DNA from: Streptomyces sp. NRRL S-350
Lineage (GTDB): Bacteria; Actinomycetota; Actinomycetes; Streptomycetales; Streptomycetaceae
Assembly (NCBI RefSeq): GCF_000719705.1
Contig: NZ_JOHO01000001.1
Location: forward strand, 1-64,000
Direction of reading: 5' to 3'
DNA length: 64,000 nucleotides
Below, one piece after another: positions 33,945 to 41,428 of this stretch. A model generated the notes under the pieces. It saw nothing but the letters and a program-made list of their open reading frames with translations, had not been told where the DNA came from and ran no database searches. The translations under genes were made by a program, and so were the position numbers. Position 1 is the stretch's first letter. Every line of letters begins with the position of its first letter.

Positions 33945-34823
33945 TTAGGTGGCAACCGGGGTGTGCAGTGGGTGAGCGCTTCTTCCGGACTCGTCACGTA
34001 GGGGAACGCGCTCGACGCAGAGGACCCGCAGACGGAGCGGAGGGTGTGTGCGCATGCCGCGCACGGCCGCCCAGGCCCTGGGCAGAAGAGGGCCGGTCCG
34101 GTCGCGGACCAGGTCGTCGCGCCACATGTCGGCCACTGCGGTCCGGCCGCAGACGCGGGCCGCCGCGAGATCGCAGGCCAGTTCGCCCCACCAGGAGTAC
34201 AGGACGGCGAGCATCCCAGCGGCTGCTGTGGCCAGGGCGAAGGCTGGCAGGGGCAGCAGGCCGGCGGCCAGGGCGACCGTCGCGACGGCGGCGGACTCGG
34301 CGGCGATGCGCTTGCCTGTGTCGCGGCGCTGGAGGTGGGCGAGCTCGTGCTCCAGGACCGCGGGGAGGTGGTGGGTGTGTCGGGGGTGAAGCCACCGCAT
34401 GCCGAGCCACACGTGCCCCTGGCGGCCGTGGCCGGTGGAGCGGGCGTCGGCCCAGCTGGAGGTTTCGCTGGAGGTGGCCAGGGTGATCTTCTTCAGTCCG
34501 CGCTCGGCTGTGGTGCGGCGTACATGTTCGGTGGTCTGCCGCATCCTGTCGGCGATGTGGCGGAAGGTGTCGCTGTCGGAGGGGAGGGGTTTACGGCCTG
34601 CGTGTACCTGCCAGGTCAATGCCTGGGCCGACGGTCCCATGGCGATGGCCGACCTCTGCCGGGCGCGGCCCTGCAGCGCCCATAGCCCCCCGGCCGCCGC
34701 CGCGACGCCGACAGCGATACCGGCAGCCGGTCCGCGCAGCTGCGCCATGGCGGCCTCGCTGATGATCGCCGTCGCCACCATGGCCTGTACGGCGTAGCGC
34801 TGAAGCATGTCCCCCAGTGTCAT
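33945..34823 (-). CDS. M48/M56-type membrane zinc metalloprotease
   Basis: A 292-residue protein with hydrophobic segments near the N-terminus (about 15-50) and after the active site (about 195-230). The zinc motif HELAH occurs in VLEHELAHLQRRD, and the third ligand is probably Glu in SWWGELACDLAAA, as in M48 proteases. ATG 34823 was chosen; GTG 34832 is also possible. It is the last gene of the leftward block containing the UvrD and OLD genes, 56 bases downstream of the helicase. It may have a separate role, or act as an accessory to that defence pair. Confidence 0.75.
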   Translation of the reverse strand: MTLGDMLQRYAVQAMVATAIISEAAMAQLRGPAAGIAVGVAAAAGGLWALQGRARQRSAIAMGPSAQALTWQVHAGRKPLPSDSDTFRHIADRMRQTTEHVRRTTAERGLKKITLATSSETSSWADARSTGHGRQGHVWLGMRWLHPRHTHHLPAVLEHELAHLQRRDTGKRIAAESAAVATVALAAGLLPLPAFALATAAAGMLAVLYSWWGELACDLAAARVCGRTAVADMWRDDLVRDRTGPLLPRAWAAVRGMRTHPPLRLRVLCVERVPLRDESGRSAHPLHTPVAT

Positions 34824-34879
34824 GCCGATCACCGTAGTCGGGGACGGAGCGGCGGACCGGGGCCGGGTGCGCCGCCCGG

Positions 34880-36751
34880 TCAGGTCTCTTCCTTGGGGAA
34901 GAGGCGCCGTGCCATCTCGATCACGAAGGCTGAAGGTCCAAGGGACATCCAGTATCCGTTCTTGGTCTCGTACCCGGGGCCGACGATCATGGTCACGGTC
35001 GATTCGGCACGCGTGAGGGCGACGTAGAAGGTGCGCCTTTGCTCCTCGAGCTCCGCTGCCGTGGGCTTCCGCCATCTGTTCCCGCCGCTGGGGACATCGC
35101 GCGGAATGAGGCCTTGCAGGAGGCCGGGCAGGATCACCGTGTCGAACTCTCGACCCTTGGCCGCGTGGTAGGTGGCGAGCAGGACTTTCCCGACGACTTC
35201 CTCGCCGCGCGCGAGGTCCTGCAGCACAAGATCCTTGGAGCGGCACAGACCGGCCAGGACGTCGAGGCTGCTCGTGTTGTCCTGATCAGGGTGCCCTGCG
35301 GCTACCTCGTCGAGAGCCAGGCCGGCGCGCAGCTGCTCCAGCCAGGCGTGGGCCGGGGCGTCGGCGGGGTAGAGCTCCGCGGGGTCGAGGCACTGTTGCA
35401 GAGCCCTGGGCAGGAGGAGCCGTGAGGGAGGCGGGGCGAGCTGGGCCTCGGTGCGCAGTGTGGTGAGGGCGCGTGCGAGGGAGGCAAGGGACGGTGCTTG
35501 GGCACGGCGCAGCATGTCGGCGCGGTCGGCGTCGGATGCGGCGTGGATCTGGTAGTTGGTGACGGCGCGGGCCGCGCAGCGCTGGATGAAGCGGGAGAGA
35601 CTGCCGGCGGGGAGCTTGTCGTCGCCCTCGTGCCGGAAGTCCAGCTCGCGTCGGGTGAGTTCGCTGCGTACGTCGTCGAGCAGGCGGCCGCGAGCGGGGT
35701 AGAGGATGGCGATCCGCTCGGGGCTGATGCCGTTGCTCTGTGCCTGTTCGACGAGGTCGCAGGTCACTCGGGCGTGGTCTTGGAGGCCTCCCTCGACCTG
35801 TTCGAGGTTGACGTCGCCGGGGGGTGCGCCTTCGCGGGCGAGGCGGCCTCGGGTGAGTCCGAGGGCGGCTTCGGCTGCGGTGATGATGTCCTGGCCGCTG
35901 CGGTAGTTGACCTCGAGTTCGAGGTCGCGGAAGTCCTCTCGGTCTGCCAGTTCGGTCAGGTACTTGGCGTCGGCGCCGGTGAAGCCGTAGACGGACTGGT
36001 CGGTGTCCCCGACGGCGAAGACGGTGATGCCGGCCAGGTCGCGCAGGGCGAGGACGAGCTCGTGAAGGACTCCACCGAGGTCTTGGTACTCGTCGACGAC
36101 GAGGTGGGGGAAGCGGGCACGCAGGAGGTCGCGGACATGTGCGTGCTCCCTGACGAGGTGCACGGCCCGGATGACCATGGCCTCGAAGTCGATCTCGCCT
36201 CGGAGGACGAGTTGTTCGTCGTAGAGGCGTGCGGCCTGGACTTCCCGTGGGTCGAAGCTGTCGAGGGCCTCGTTGCAGGCCAGGGCCCGGCGGATCTTGG
36301 TGCTCTGGGGCACGCGGTGCTGGGCGAGGACCTCGCCGATGCCGACCTGGTCGAAGCAGCGCTGCAGGAGCGCCTCGATGGCCGCCTTGCTGAGGACCTG
36401 TCCCACCTCGGGCGCCGGCTGTCCGGTCAGGTGTCCGAAGGCGCGCAGGATCTCGTTCAGGCAGAAGGCGTGCACGGTGGAGCAGGTGATCCGCCCCTCG
36501 GCGCGCACGCCGCTGCGGTGGACGCGGCGGCGGATCTCCTCGGCTGCCGGGTTGGTGTAGGTGATGCAGGCCACGCCGCGGAAGGGCGAGATCTGCGTCT
36601 GGAGGACGTAGGCGATCCGGGCGACGAGGGTGCGCGTCTTCCCGCTTCCGGGTCCGGCCCGCAGAACGACGTTGCCGTCGTGGAGAACGGCGGCCCGCTG
36701 CCTGGGGTGCAGACTGTCGAGCTCCGCGAGCAGGGTGTCACTGACCTGCAT
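34880..36751 (-). CDS. gajB: UvrD/Rep-type SF1 helicase (GajB-like)
   Basis: A 623-residue superfamily 1A helicase. Motif I is AGPGSGKT (about 32-39), motif II is VVDEYQDL (about 218-225), motif III GDTDQSVYGF, motif V/VI TYHAAKGREFD and VALTRAE near the C-terminus. The start ATG 36751 overlaps the OLD-family gene by 14 bases. The pair OLD-nuclease plus UvrD-like helicase is the Gabija anti-phage system; GajB is thought to sense DNA ends. This protein is longer than the well-studied 494-residue GajB, so a relative is more likely than an orthologue. The gene symbol marks the role. Confidence 0.8.
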   Translation of the reverse strand: MQVSDTLLAELDSLHPRQRAAVLHDGNVVLRAGPGSGKTRTLVARIAYVLQTQISPFRGVACITYTNPAAEEIRRRVHRSGVRAEGRITCSTVHAFCLNEILRAFGHLTGQPAPEVGQVLSKAAIEALLQRCFDQVGIGEVLAQHRVPQSTKIRRALACNEALDSFDPREVQAARLYDEQLVLRGEIDFEAMVIRAVHLVREHAHVRDLLRARFPHLVVDEYQDLGGVLHELVLALRDLAGITVFAVGDTDQSVYGFTGADAKYLTELADREDFRDLELEVNYRSGQDIITAAEAALGLTRGRLAREGAPPGDVNLEQVEGGLQDHARVTCDLVEQAQSNGISPERIAILYPARGRLLDDVRSELTRRELDFRHEGDDKLPAGSLSRFIQRCAARAVTNYQIHAASDADRADMLRRAQAPSLASLARALTTLRTEAQLAPPPSRLLLPRALQQCLDPAELYPADAPAHAWLEQLRAGLALDEVAAGHPDQDNTSSLDVLAGLCRSKDLVLQDLARGEEVVGKVLLATYHAAKGREFDTVILPGLLQGLIPRDVPSGGNRWRKPTAAELEEQRRTFYVALTRAESTVTMIVGPGYETKNGYWMSLGPSAFVIEMARRLFPKEET

Positions 36752-38726
36752 CACTGCCCTGCCCGTTGACGTGCGGCGTCATGGGGCCGGGGAACAGTGA
36801 CGTTCCACGGGCCGCAAGGCTGATGCGTTCCATCGCCAGGAAGATGTAGGAAGCCGTGCCCAGGCGGCCCAGGGCCTGCTCGTCGAGTGCAACGTTCCAG
36901 GGGGTCTGGGTTGCGGCTCGAATCCGTCCTTGCAGGTCGACCCGTGCGATGTGTGCGGCGAGGCGTTGTGCGAAGCGGCCCTTGCCGAGGACGCCGATCC
37001 GCTTGAGCATCTTCTTCCGCAGCTCGGGGTCGACAGTCGTGTTCCGTTCGTTGGCGACCCCGCGGCTCACGTCGTCTCGCGCGGTGGTGTTGCTGTTCAA
37101 CTCCTCGAAGGCCTGGATGATCTCCTCACCGAACAGGGAGCACAGGTCGGTCTCCAGGGTCTGGGCGCCGATGAAGATGCCGTGGCCCTGGAGCTCTGCC
37201 GCGAGGGGATCGCGGGTCGCTCGGTAGTCGGCTGCACCGGTTTCCGGAAGGAGGGCGATCTGCTCCAGGAGTGCCTTGCTGCGGGATGCCTCCGGGTGGA
37301 GTTTCGCGCCCCGCCTGAGGCCGGCTTCCCGTACACCGCGCTTGTCGCGGGCGGCGTCTCCGTCGGTGACGACCACATGGGGGGTGTCAAGGCCCTTCGG
37401 GCCCAGGAGCGCCCGGTAGGGCTTGAAGTCCGTGCCGTGGGCGCTGGCCACCACGGTGCCGTAGGCGTCGAGGTCGAACCCGGCGGCTTCAGCCAGGGCG
37501 GGGAGGATGTACAGCTCGGCCAGTCCTTCGACCAGCACCACGGCGGAGGCGAAGAGGACCTCGGCACGGCTGACGTCGAGGTAGCGCTCCAAATCCTCGG
37601 CTTCCTCCTCGCTGACGGGGAGGGCGGCCGTGGTGGCGCCGGTCGTGCCGTTCTCCGTGGCGCGCAGCACGATGAAGGAGCGGACCGGGGCGACGGCGGC
37701 GATGTGCGGGCTGTGAGTGGTGAGGATGAGCGACGGCCCGGTGCGCAGCAGATACCCGAAAAGGTGTCGCTGGAGGGTGACGTGGAGATGGGCCTCGGGC
37801 TCTTCCACGGCGACCAGGGTGGCGATGAACTCTTCGTCGAGTCGCTGCTGGCTGAGGGCTTCGAGGAGCAGGCCGAGGTAGATGACGTTGGCGCTGCCCA
37901 GGCTGGTGTCGGAGATGCTCCTGCGGCGGGCCGTGTCGAAGAATAGGCGTACGGCACGGATCAGTTCGTCCGGCTTGGAGGAGGCGAAGCCGAGGGTGGG
38001 CTGGACGGCCAGGCGCGGCCCGAACATCTCTCCCAGCCGGTCTGTCAGGTGGCCCTCCAGCTTGGCGACGTTGTCGTCCTTGGTGAGCTGGTCGACGGCG
38101 GTGGCGATCGCCGAGGCGGTGGCTTCCAGATTCGCCGGGTCCAGGGGAAGCCGTTCGAGGAGGTCCCGCATAGGGCTGCGCCGCCAGTTGTGAAGGTCTC
38201 CTTCGGCGTCACGCAGGGCCGGCAGGACGCGCAGAGACACCTCACGGCGGATGGCCCGCACGTCGTTGGTCTCACGGTCGCCGGCGAAGACGACAACGTC
38301 GTAGTCCTTCGCGGTCAGCGGCCGGCCGGTGGGCTGCACCTGGGAGCCGTCGGCGGTTGATACTTCCGTGCGCGGGGCGAAGCGGTAGGTCAGCCGCGCT
38401 ACGTAGGGGTCGTAGTCGACCGTGGCGCTGGACAGGATGCTCTTGGCGTCAGCGTCGTCGTCGAAGCCGCGCAGCTCGACCACGATGGTCACTTCTGCTC
38501 CGCCGGCGAGACCTGCGGGGTGCCCTTCCCAGATGTCTTCCTCGCGCAGCATGCGCCGCGCGTCGGAGACGGACGGGTCGAGGACCAGGCGGATCGCTTC
38601 CAGCAGATTCGACTTGCCGACGCCGTTCTCGCCGACGATCACCGAGTGGGCGGGGAAGCCGTCGATGACCAGGTGCCGGAAGTTGCGGAAGTTGCGTATC
38701 TCGATCCGTGAAATGTGCAGGCCCAT
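36738..38726 (-). CDS. gajA: OLD-family ATPase-TOPRIM nuclease (GajA-like)
   Basis: A 662-residue protein. The N-terminal ABC-type ATPase has Walker A GENGVGKSN (32-40), Walker B VAVEEPEAHLH (306-316) and the H-loop THSPHIAAV. The C-terminal TOPRIM has Glu400 (VLVEGLAE) and the DxD at 455-457 (VVTDGDAARDK). Start ATG 38726 has AAGGGGA upstream. In Gabija the OLD protein tetramerises and nicks DNA when nucleotides are depleted. It is followed by an overlapping UvrD-like gene, the diagnostic pair. Its length (662 against 578 for the model GajA) marks it as a divergent member. Confidence 0.83.
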   Translation of the reverse strand: MGLHISRIEIRNFRNFRHLVIDGFPAHSVIVGENGVGKSNLLEAIRLVLDPSVSDARRMLREEDIWEGHPAGLAGGAEVTIVVELRGFDDDADAKSILSSATVDYDPYVARLTYRFAPRTEVSTADGSQVQPTGRPLTAKDYDVVVFAGDRETNDVRAIRREVSLRVLPALRDAEGDLHNWRRSPMRDLLERLPLDPANLEATASAIATAVDQLTKDDNVAKLEGHLTDRLGEMFGPRLAVQPTLGFASSKPDELIRAVRLFFDTARRRSISDTSLGSANVIYLGLLLEALSQQRLDEEFIATLVAVEEPEAHLHVTLQRHLFGYLLRTGPSLILTTHSPHIAAVAPVRSFIVLRATENGTTGATTAALPVSEEEAEDLERYLDVSRAEVLFASAVVLVEGLAELYILPALAEAAGFDLDAYGTVVASAHGTDFKPYRALLGPKGLDTPHVVVTDGDAARDKRGVREAGLRRGAKLHPEASRSKALLEQIALLPETGAADYRATRDPLAAELQGHGIFIGAQTLETDLCSLFGEEIIQAFEELNSNTTARDDVSRGVANERNTTVDPELRKKMLKRIGVLGKGRFAQRLAAHIARVDLQGRIRAATQTPWNVALDEQALGRLGTASYIFLAMERISLAARGTSLFPGPMTPHVNGQGSDAGQ

Positions 38727-38985
38727 TCGTCCCCTTGCCGATCTGGTGCGATGTGGTGATTCATCATTCCAGGTCGGTCTGGCCTGGGTGGGCGGTTTCC
38801 CGGTGTCCGGTGGCCTTCCAGACCGCCTGGATGACGGGGCGTTGAAGGGTGACGCCGTCGCCGATGACGTTGCGGACATGCATGTCGTGCTCCCTGCGGG
38901 ATCTTCGGCAGTACTTGCCGAGTGATCTTCACCTCCAACATCCTTCCGGGCATGGAGCCAGGAGGATGGGCCATATCGCGAACAT
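38727..38985. other. Divergent intergenic region
   Basis: The interval between the OLD gene and the 39128 gene holds the promoters for both. It is about 400 bases long including the box at 38986-39014. The leftward promoter is not clear to me. Confidence 0.4.
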
Positions 38986-39014
38986 TTGCTTAAGTCTATG
39001 AATTGCAATAACGT
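38986..39014 (+). promoter_or_regulatory. TTGCTTAA-type promoter 1
   Basis: -35 TTGCTT (38986-38991) and -10 TAACGT (39009-39014) with a 17-base spacer starting AAG. It is the first of five matching promoters, and drives the 39128 gene. Confidence 0.7.
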
Positions 39015-39127
39015 CTCGACACCCGGTCGACCTCCACAGCCCTTGCAGGCGGGACGGCCCGGATCCGAACCCACCTCGCCGGCCCGGCGCAAGGCCCCGA
39101 CGCCCGACCCTCCCGATTGGATGGACC

Positions 39128-39592
39128 GTGCCCTCGACCCCCGCGGACACCCGTAAGCAGATGGCCGCCCACTTGCAGCAGTTGACAGCCCGTATCAACT
39201 CGGAGGGGTACGCCATCCCCTTCATCCCGGCCGACCCCTCGACCGGCGAGCCCTCACTCGCCTACACGGTGGGCCTGCACGTCCGCCAGGGCTACGAGCT
39301 GGCGGTCAGCGGCCTCGACTACGAGACGTCCTGCTCCGTGCTCCACTCCCTGGTGGAGCGACTGCTTGAGCAGCAGGCTCCCCCGGCTCCGGCCATGGAG
39401 GTCAAGGGAGCCGCCGGGGGCGGCTACTCGCTGCGGCTGAGGCAGGCGGACAGCGCACTGCCGTTCATCCTGGTCCGCACTGTCTACCGCCGCAACCCGC
39501 CCGTCTGGCAGGCGGTCTGGCCGGACCGGGAGGGCCGGTTCCCCGGCGACGCGGCGTGCACCCTCTCGGCGGGGGCGCAGCTCCCCCTCTAG
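39128..39592 (+). CDS. DUF4262-like protein (154 aa)
   Basis: A 154-residue protein with the pattern of DUF4262 (small proteins of unknown function): a conserved IPFIPADPSTGEPSLAYTVGL near residue 30, then the YELAVSGLD segment. These proteins are common in actinobacteria and have no established role. GTG start at 39128; no strong Shine-Dalgarno. It is the first gene of the promoter-1 unit and its TAG stop falls just before promoter 2. Confidence 0.65.
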   Translation: MPSTPADTRKQMAAHLQQLTARINSEGYAIPFIPADPSTGEPSLAYTVGLHVRQGYELAVSGLDYETSCSVLHSLVERLLEQQAPPAPAMEVKGAAGGGYSLRLRQADSALPFILVRTVYRRNPPVWQAVWPDREGRFPGDAACTLSAGAQLPL

Positions 39593-39596
39593 AGTG

Positions 39597-39625
39597 TTGC
39601 TTAACTCTGTGACTTCACATATGGT
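39597..39625 (+). promoter_or_regulatory. TTGCTTAA-type promoter 2
   Basis: -35 TTGCTT (39597-39602), 17-base spacer with AACTCTGTGA, -10 TATGGT (39620-39625). It begins four bases after the previous stop and drives 39693 onward. Confidence 0.78.
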
Positions 39626-39692
39626 TGCACTATCAGCCGCTCAGCGCGCCGGTCACTACACCGTCGGTCTCCTCGTCACGAAGGGCACAGCG

Positions 39693-40124
39693 ATGCGAAT
39701 TTCGGAACTTCTCAAGCGACTTGAGGAGCAGCAGCAGCGCGTTGGGAACGTCGAAGTCGGCTCGCTCCTCTCCAGCGAGTGGGAGGGTGCCGAGGGTCCC
39801 GTCGTCGGCGTGAAGGCGGATCGCGGTCACTGCGGCTCCGGCCCCGTCACGGTCCTGCTCGAAGGGCGCAACGACGACGAGGACACCCCGCAGGCGCACT
39901 CCGAGCACCCGCTGACGGTCCGCGACCTCATCGCCCGGCTCACCGCGCTGCTGGAGAGCACGGGAGACGTCGACGTCAAGCTCCTGATCACCGGGGAAGA
40001 CCCCTACGGAGGCGAACTCGGTCCGATCACCGAGGTCAGCGCACTGCGCTGGGCCAGTACGACCCTCGACGGGGCCACCGACGCCTCGACCACCATCACG
40101 ATCTCGGGGCCGATCGAGAGGTGA
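39693..40124 (+). CDS. Hypothetical protein (143 aa)
   Basis: Begins MRISELLKRLEEQQQR, with a second similar helix at TVRDLIARLTALLES (about 80-95); the two halves look like a duplicated module, each followed by a beta region (VGSLLSSEW and VKLLITGED). The ATG at 39693 has AAGGG nine bases upstream and is preferred over earlier in-frame starts that would overlap the promoter. No function is recognised. Confidence 0.68.
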   Translation: MRISELLKRLEEQQQRVGNVEVGSLLSSEWEGAEGPVVGVKADRGHCGSGPVTVLLEGRNDDEDTPQAHSEHPLTVRDLIARLTALLESTGDVDVKLLITGEDPYGGELGPITEVSALRWASTTLDGATDASTTITISGPIER

Positions 40125-40153
40125 CCGGCCCTCGGAGTCTCCACCGCCCCCGC

Positions 40154-40177
40154 GCTGACCCGGGTTCCCGGGTCAGC
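40154..40177. terminator. Hairpin with 11-bp stem
   Basis: GCTGACCCGGG and its exact complement, joined by TT, lie 30 bases past the 143-residue gene's stop. The two-base loop is very tight for RNA, so it may equally be a DNA-level cruciform or binding site. Confidence 0.6.
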
Positions 40178-40195
40178 CCGAACCTCGGAGCCGCC

Positions 40196-40366
40196 ATGTC
40201 CATGCCTCAGCCTGCCCACGATTCCACGAAGCGCCGACCGTTCCTGCCCCAGGACTTCGACGAACCCTGTGAGGGCTGCCTCGCCCCGGCCGGCTCGTAC
40301 TGCCGCGCGGGATGCGACTGCGGCTACACCGCCGAGGACGCCCGGGCCGAGGCGGCTCGCGGGTAG
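40196..40366 (+). CDS. Small Cys-rich hypothetical protein (56 aa)
   Basis: A 56-residue protein with CEGC and CRAGCDC (about 25-42), five Cys in all, which suggests a small zinc- or metal-binding protein. ATG 40196 has GGAG eight bases upstream. Codon usage is normal for the region. It is an easily missed short gene in the promoter-2 unit. Confidence 0.65.
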   Translation: MSMPQPAHDSTKRRPFLPQDFDEPCEGCLAPAGSYCRAGCDCGYTAEDARAEAARG

Positions 40367-40448
40367 TCGGCCATGCCCGGGCTGGTCATGAGCCGGTCCG
40401 GCGTCCCGCCGTCTTGCACCATCGTTACAACCCCGCACGGAGCCCCCC

Positions 40449-40631
40449 ATGCGCATGCTGCTCCCCGCCACCCGCCCGGGGCACCGGGGCGGGTGCGTCC
40501 GGGCCCGCCAAGGATGCACCTGTTTCTACTTCACCTTCGCCCGGGGCCGGGCCAAGGCGGCCGAACGGCGGATCGCCCGTCGTATCGAGTCGCGCCGCTG
40601 GCGGCGGGACGAAGCCGCACTGGACACCTGA
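40449..40631 (+). CDS. Small basic hypothetical protein (60 aa)
   Basis: A 60-residue, strongly basic protein (RRIARRIESRRWRRDE near the end) with a CVRARQGCTCFYF patch. CGGAGCC precedes ATG 40449. Basic charge suggests nucleic-acid contact, but the short length and lack of homologues make this tentative. Confidence 0.5.
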   Translation: MRMLLPATRPGHRGGCVRARQGCTCFYFTFARGRAKAAERRIARRIESRRWRRDEAALDT

Positions 40632-40716
40632 CCGCTGCACAGCTCAGCCCGCCCCGCCCCGGCGTTCCCCCTCCTCGCTCCGGACTGCCCCGGCGCGCAC
40701 CGAGATCGGACTTCCC

Positions 40717-41301
40717 ATGACGCACGACCCCACGCCCGCAAGCCCCCTCCACCGGCCCACCGTCACGGACGCCGCCGCACTGCGTGACGCGGCCGCCGAG
40801 ATGGAGCGCCGCCTGGAACTGACCGCCGACGACCCGAGGGTGACCAAGTCCTCCGTCCTGAGCTTCCTCCACCGCCACGCCGACGACCTGGACAAGGGCC
40901 TGCCCGCGGGGTGGGCGACGGTTGACCTAGGCGCACTCGAAGCGGTGCTGCTCGAGTCCCTGGGTCCCCACGGGCGCGACGAGATCTTCGGAGCCTGGAG
41001 CCGGGCAGCAGCCCAGCCGCCGCCGCGGGCGCAGACCGCTGGGCCGCCCGTCGGCCGCCGGATCGACGTGGTGGTCGACCGCGCCCCCGACGACGGCACC
41101 GAGGTCCACGTCTACATGGACGGCGCCCCCGCCCAGGCCATCGTGCACACCATCGACCCCGGGCGCAGCGGGGCCCACCACGAGTGGTGGGAATCGGTGA
41201 CGACGCTGGGGCCCGAGGTGCCGCAGGCGGTACGCGACCAGGTCAACGAGTACGCGGACGGCTACCACGATCCCGAGAAGTGCGGGCGGTCATGCGCGTG
41301 A
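40717..41301 (+). CDS. Hypothetical protein (194 aa)
   Basis: Starts MTHDPTPASPLHRPTVTDAA. The N-terminal half is helical (LRDAAAEMERRLELT), the C-terminal half a beta-rich domain (RRIDVVVDRAPDDGTEVHVYMDG) ending with two Cys. ATG 40717 lacks a strong Shine-Dalgarno; upstream in-frame sequence is non-coding in character. Its stop is 127 bases before the methyltransferase start. Function is unknown. Confidence 0.6.
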   Translation: MTHDPTPASPLHRPTVTDAAALRDAAAEMERRLELTADDPRVTKSSVLSFLHRHADDLDKGLPAGWATVDLGALEAVLLESLGPHGRDEIFGAWSRAAAQPPPRAQTAGPPVGRRIDVVVDRAPDDGTEVHVYMDGAPAQAIVHTIDPGRSGAHHEWWESVTTLGPEVPQAVRDQVNEYADGYHDPEKCGRSCA

Positions 41302-41428
41302 GGTTGCGCCGGTCCGGCGGGTGCGGGGCGTGCCCCGCCCCCGCCGGGCCTGTCCCGATGTTCCCTTCGTTCCTGCTGGCCGCGCCGGGCCCTGCCCGGC
41401 CGTGTCGTCCCTGTTGGAGAGGTGTCCG

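Noticed and set aside
33782..33997. Small minus-strand frame after the metalloprotease
   Set aside because: Overlaps the protease end, no ribosome-binding site, no convincing composition.
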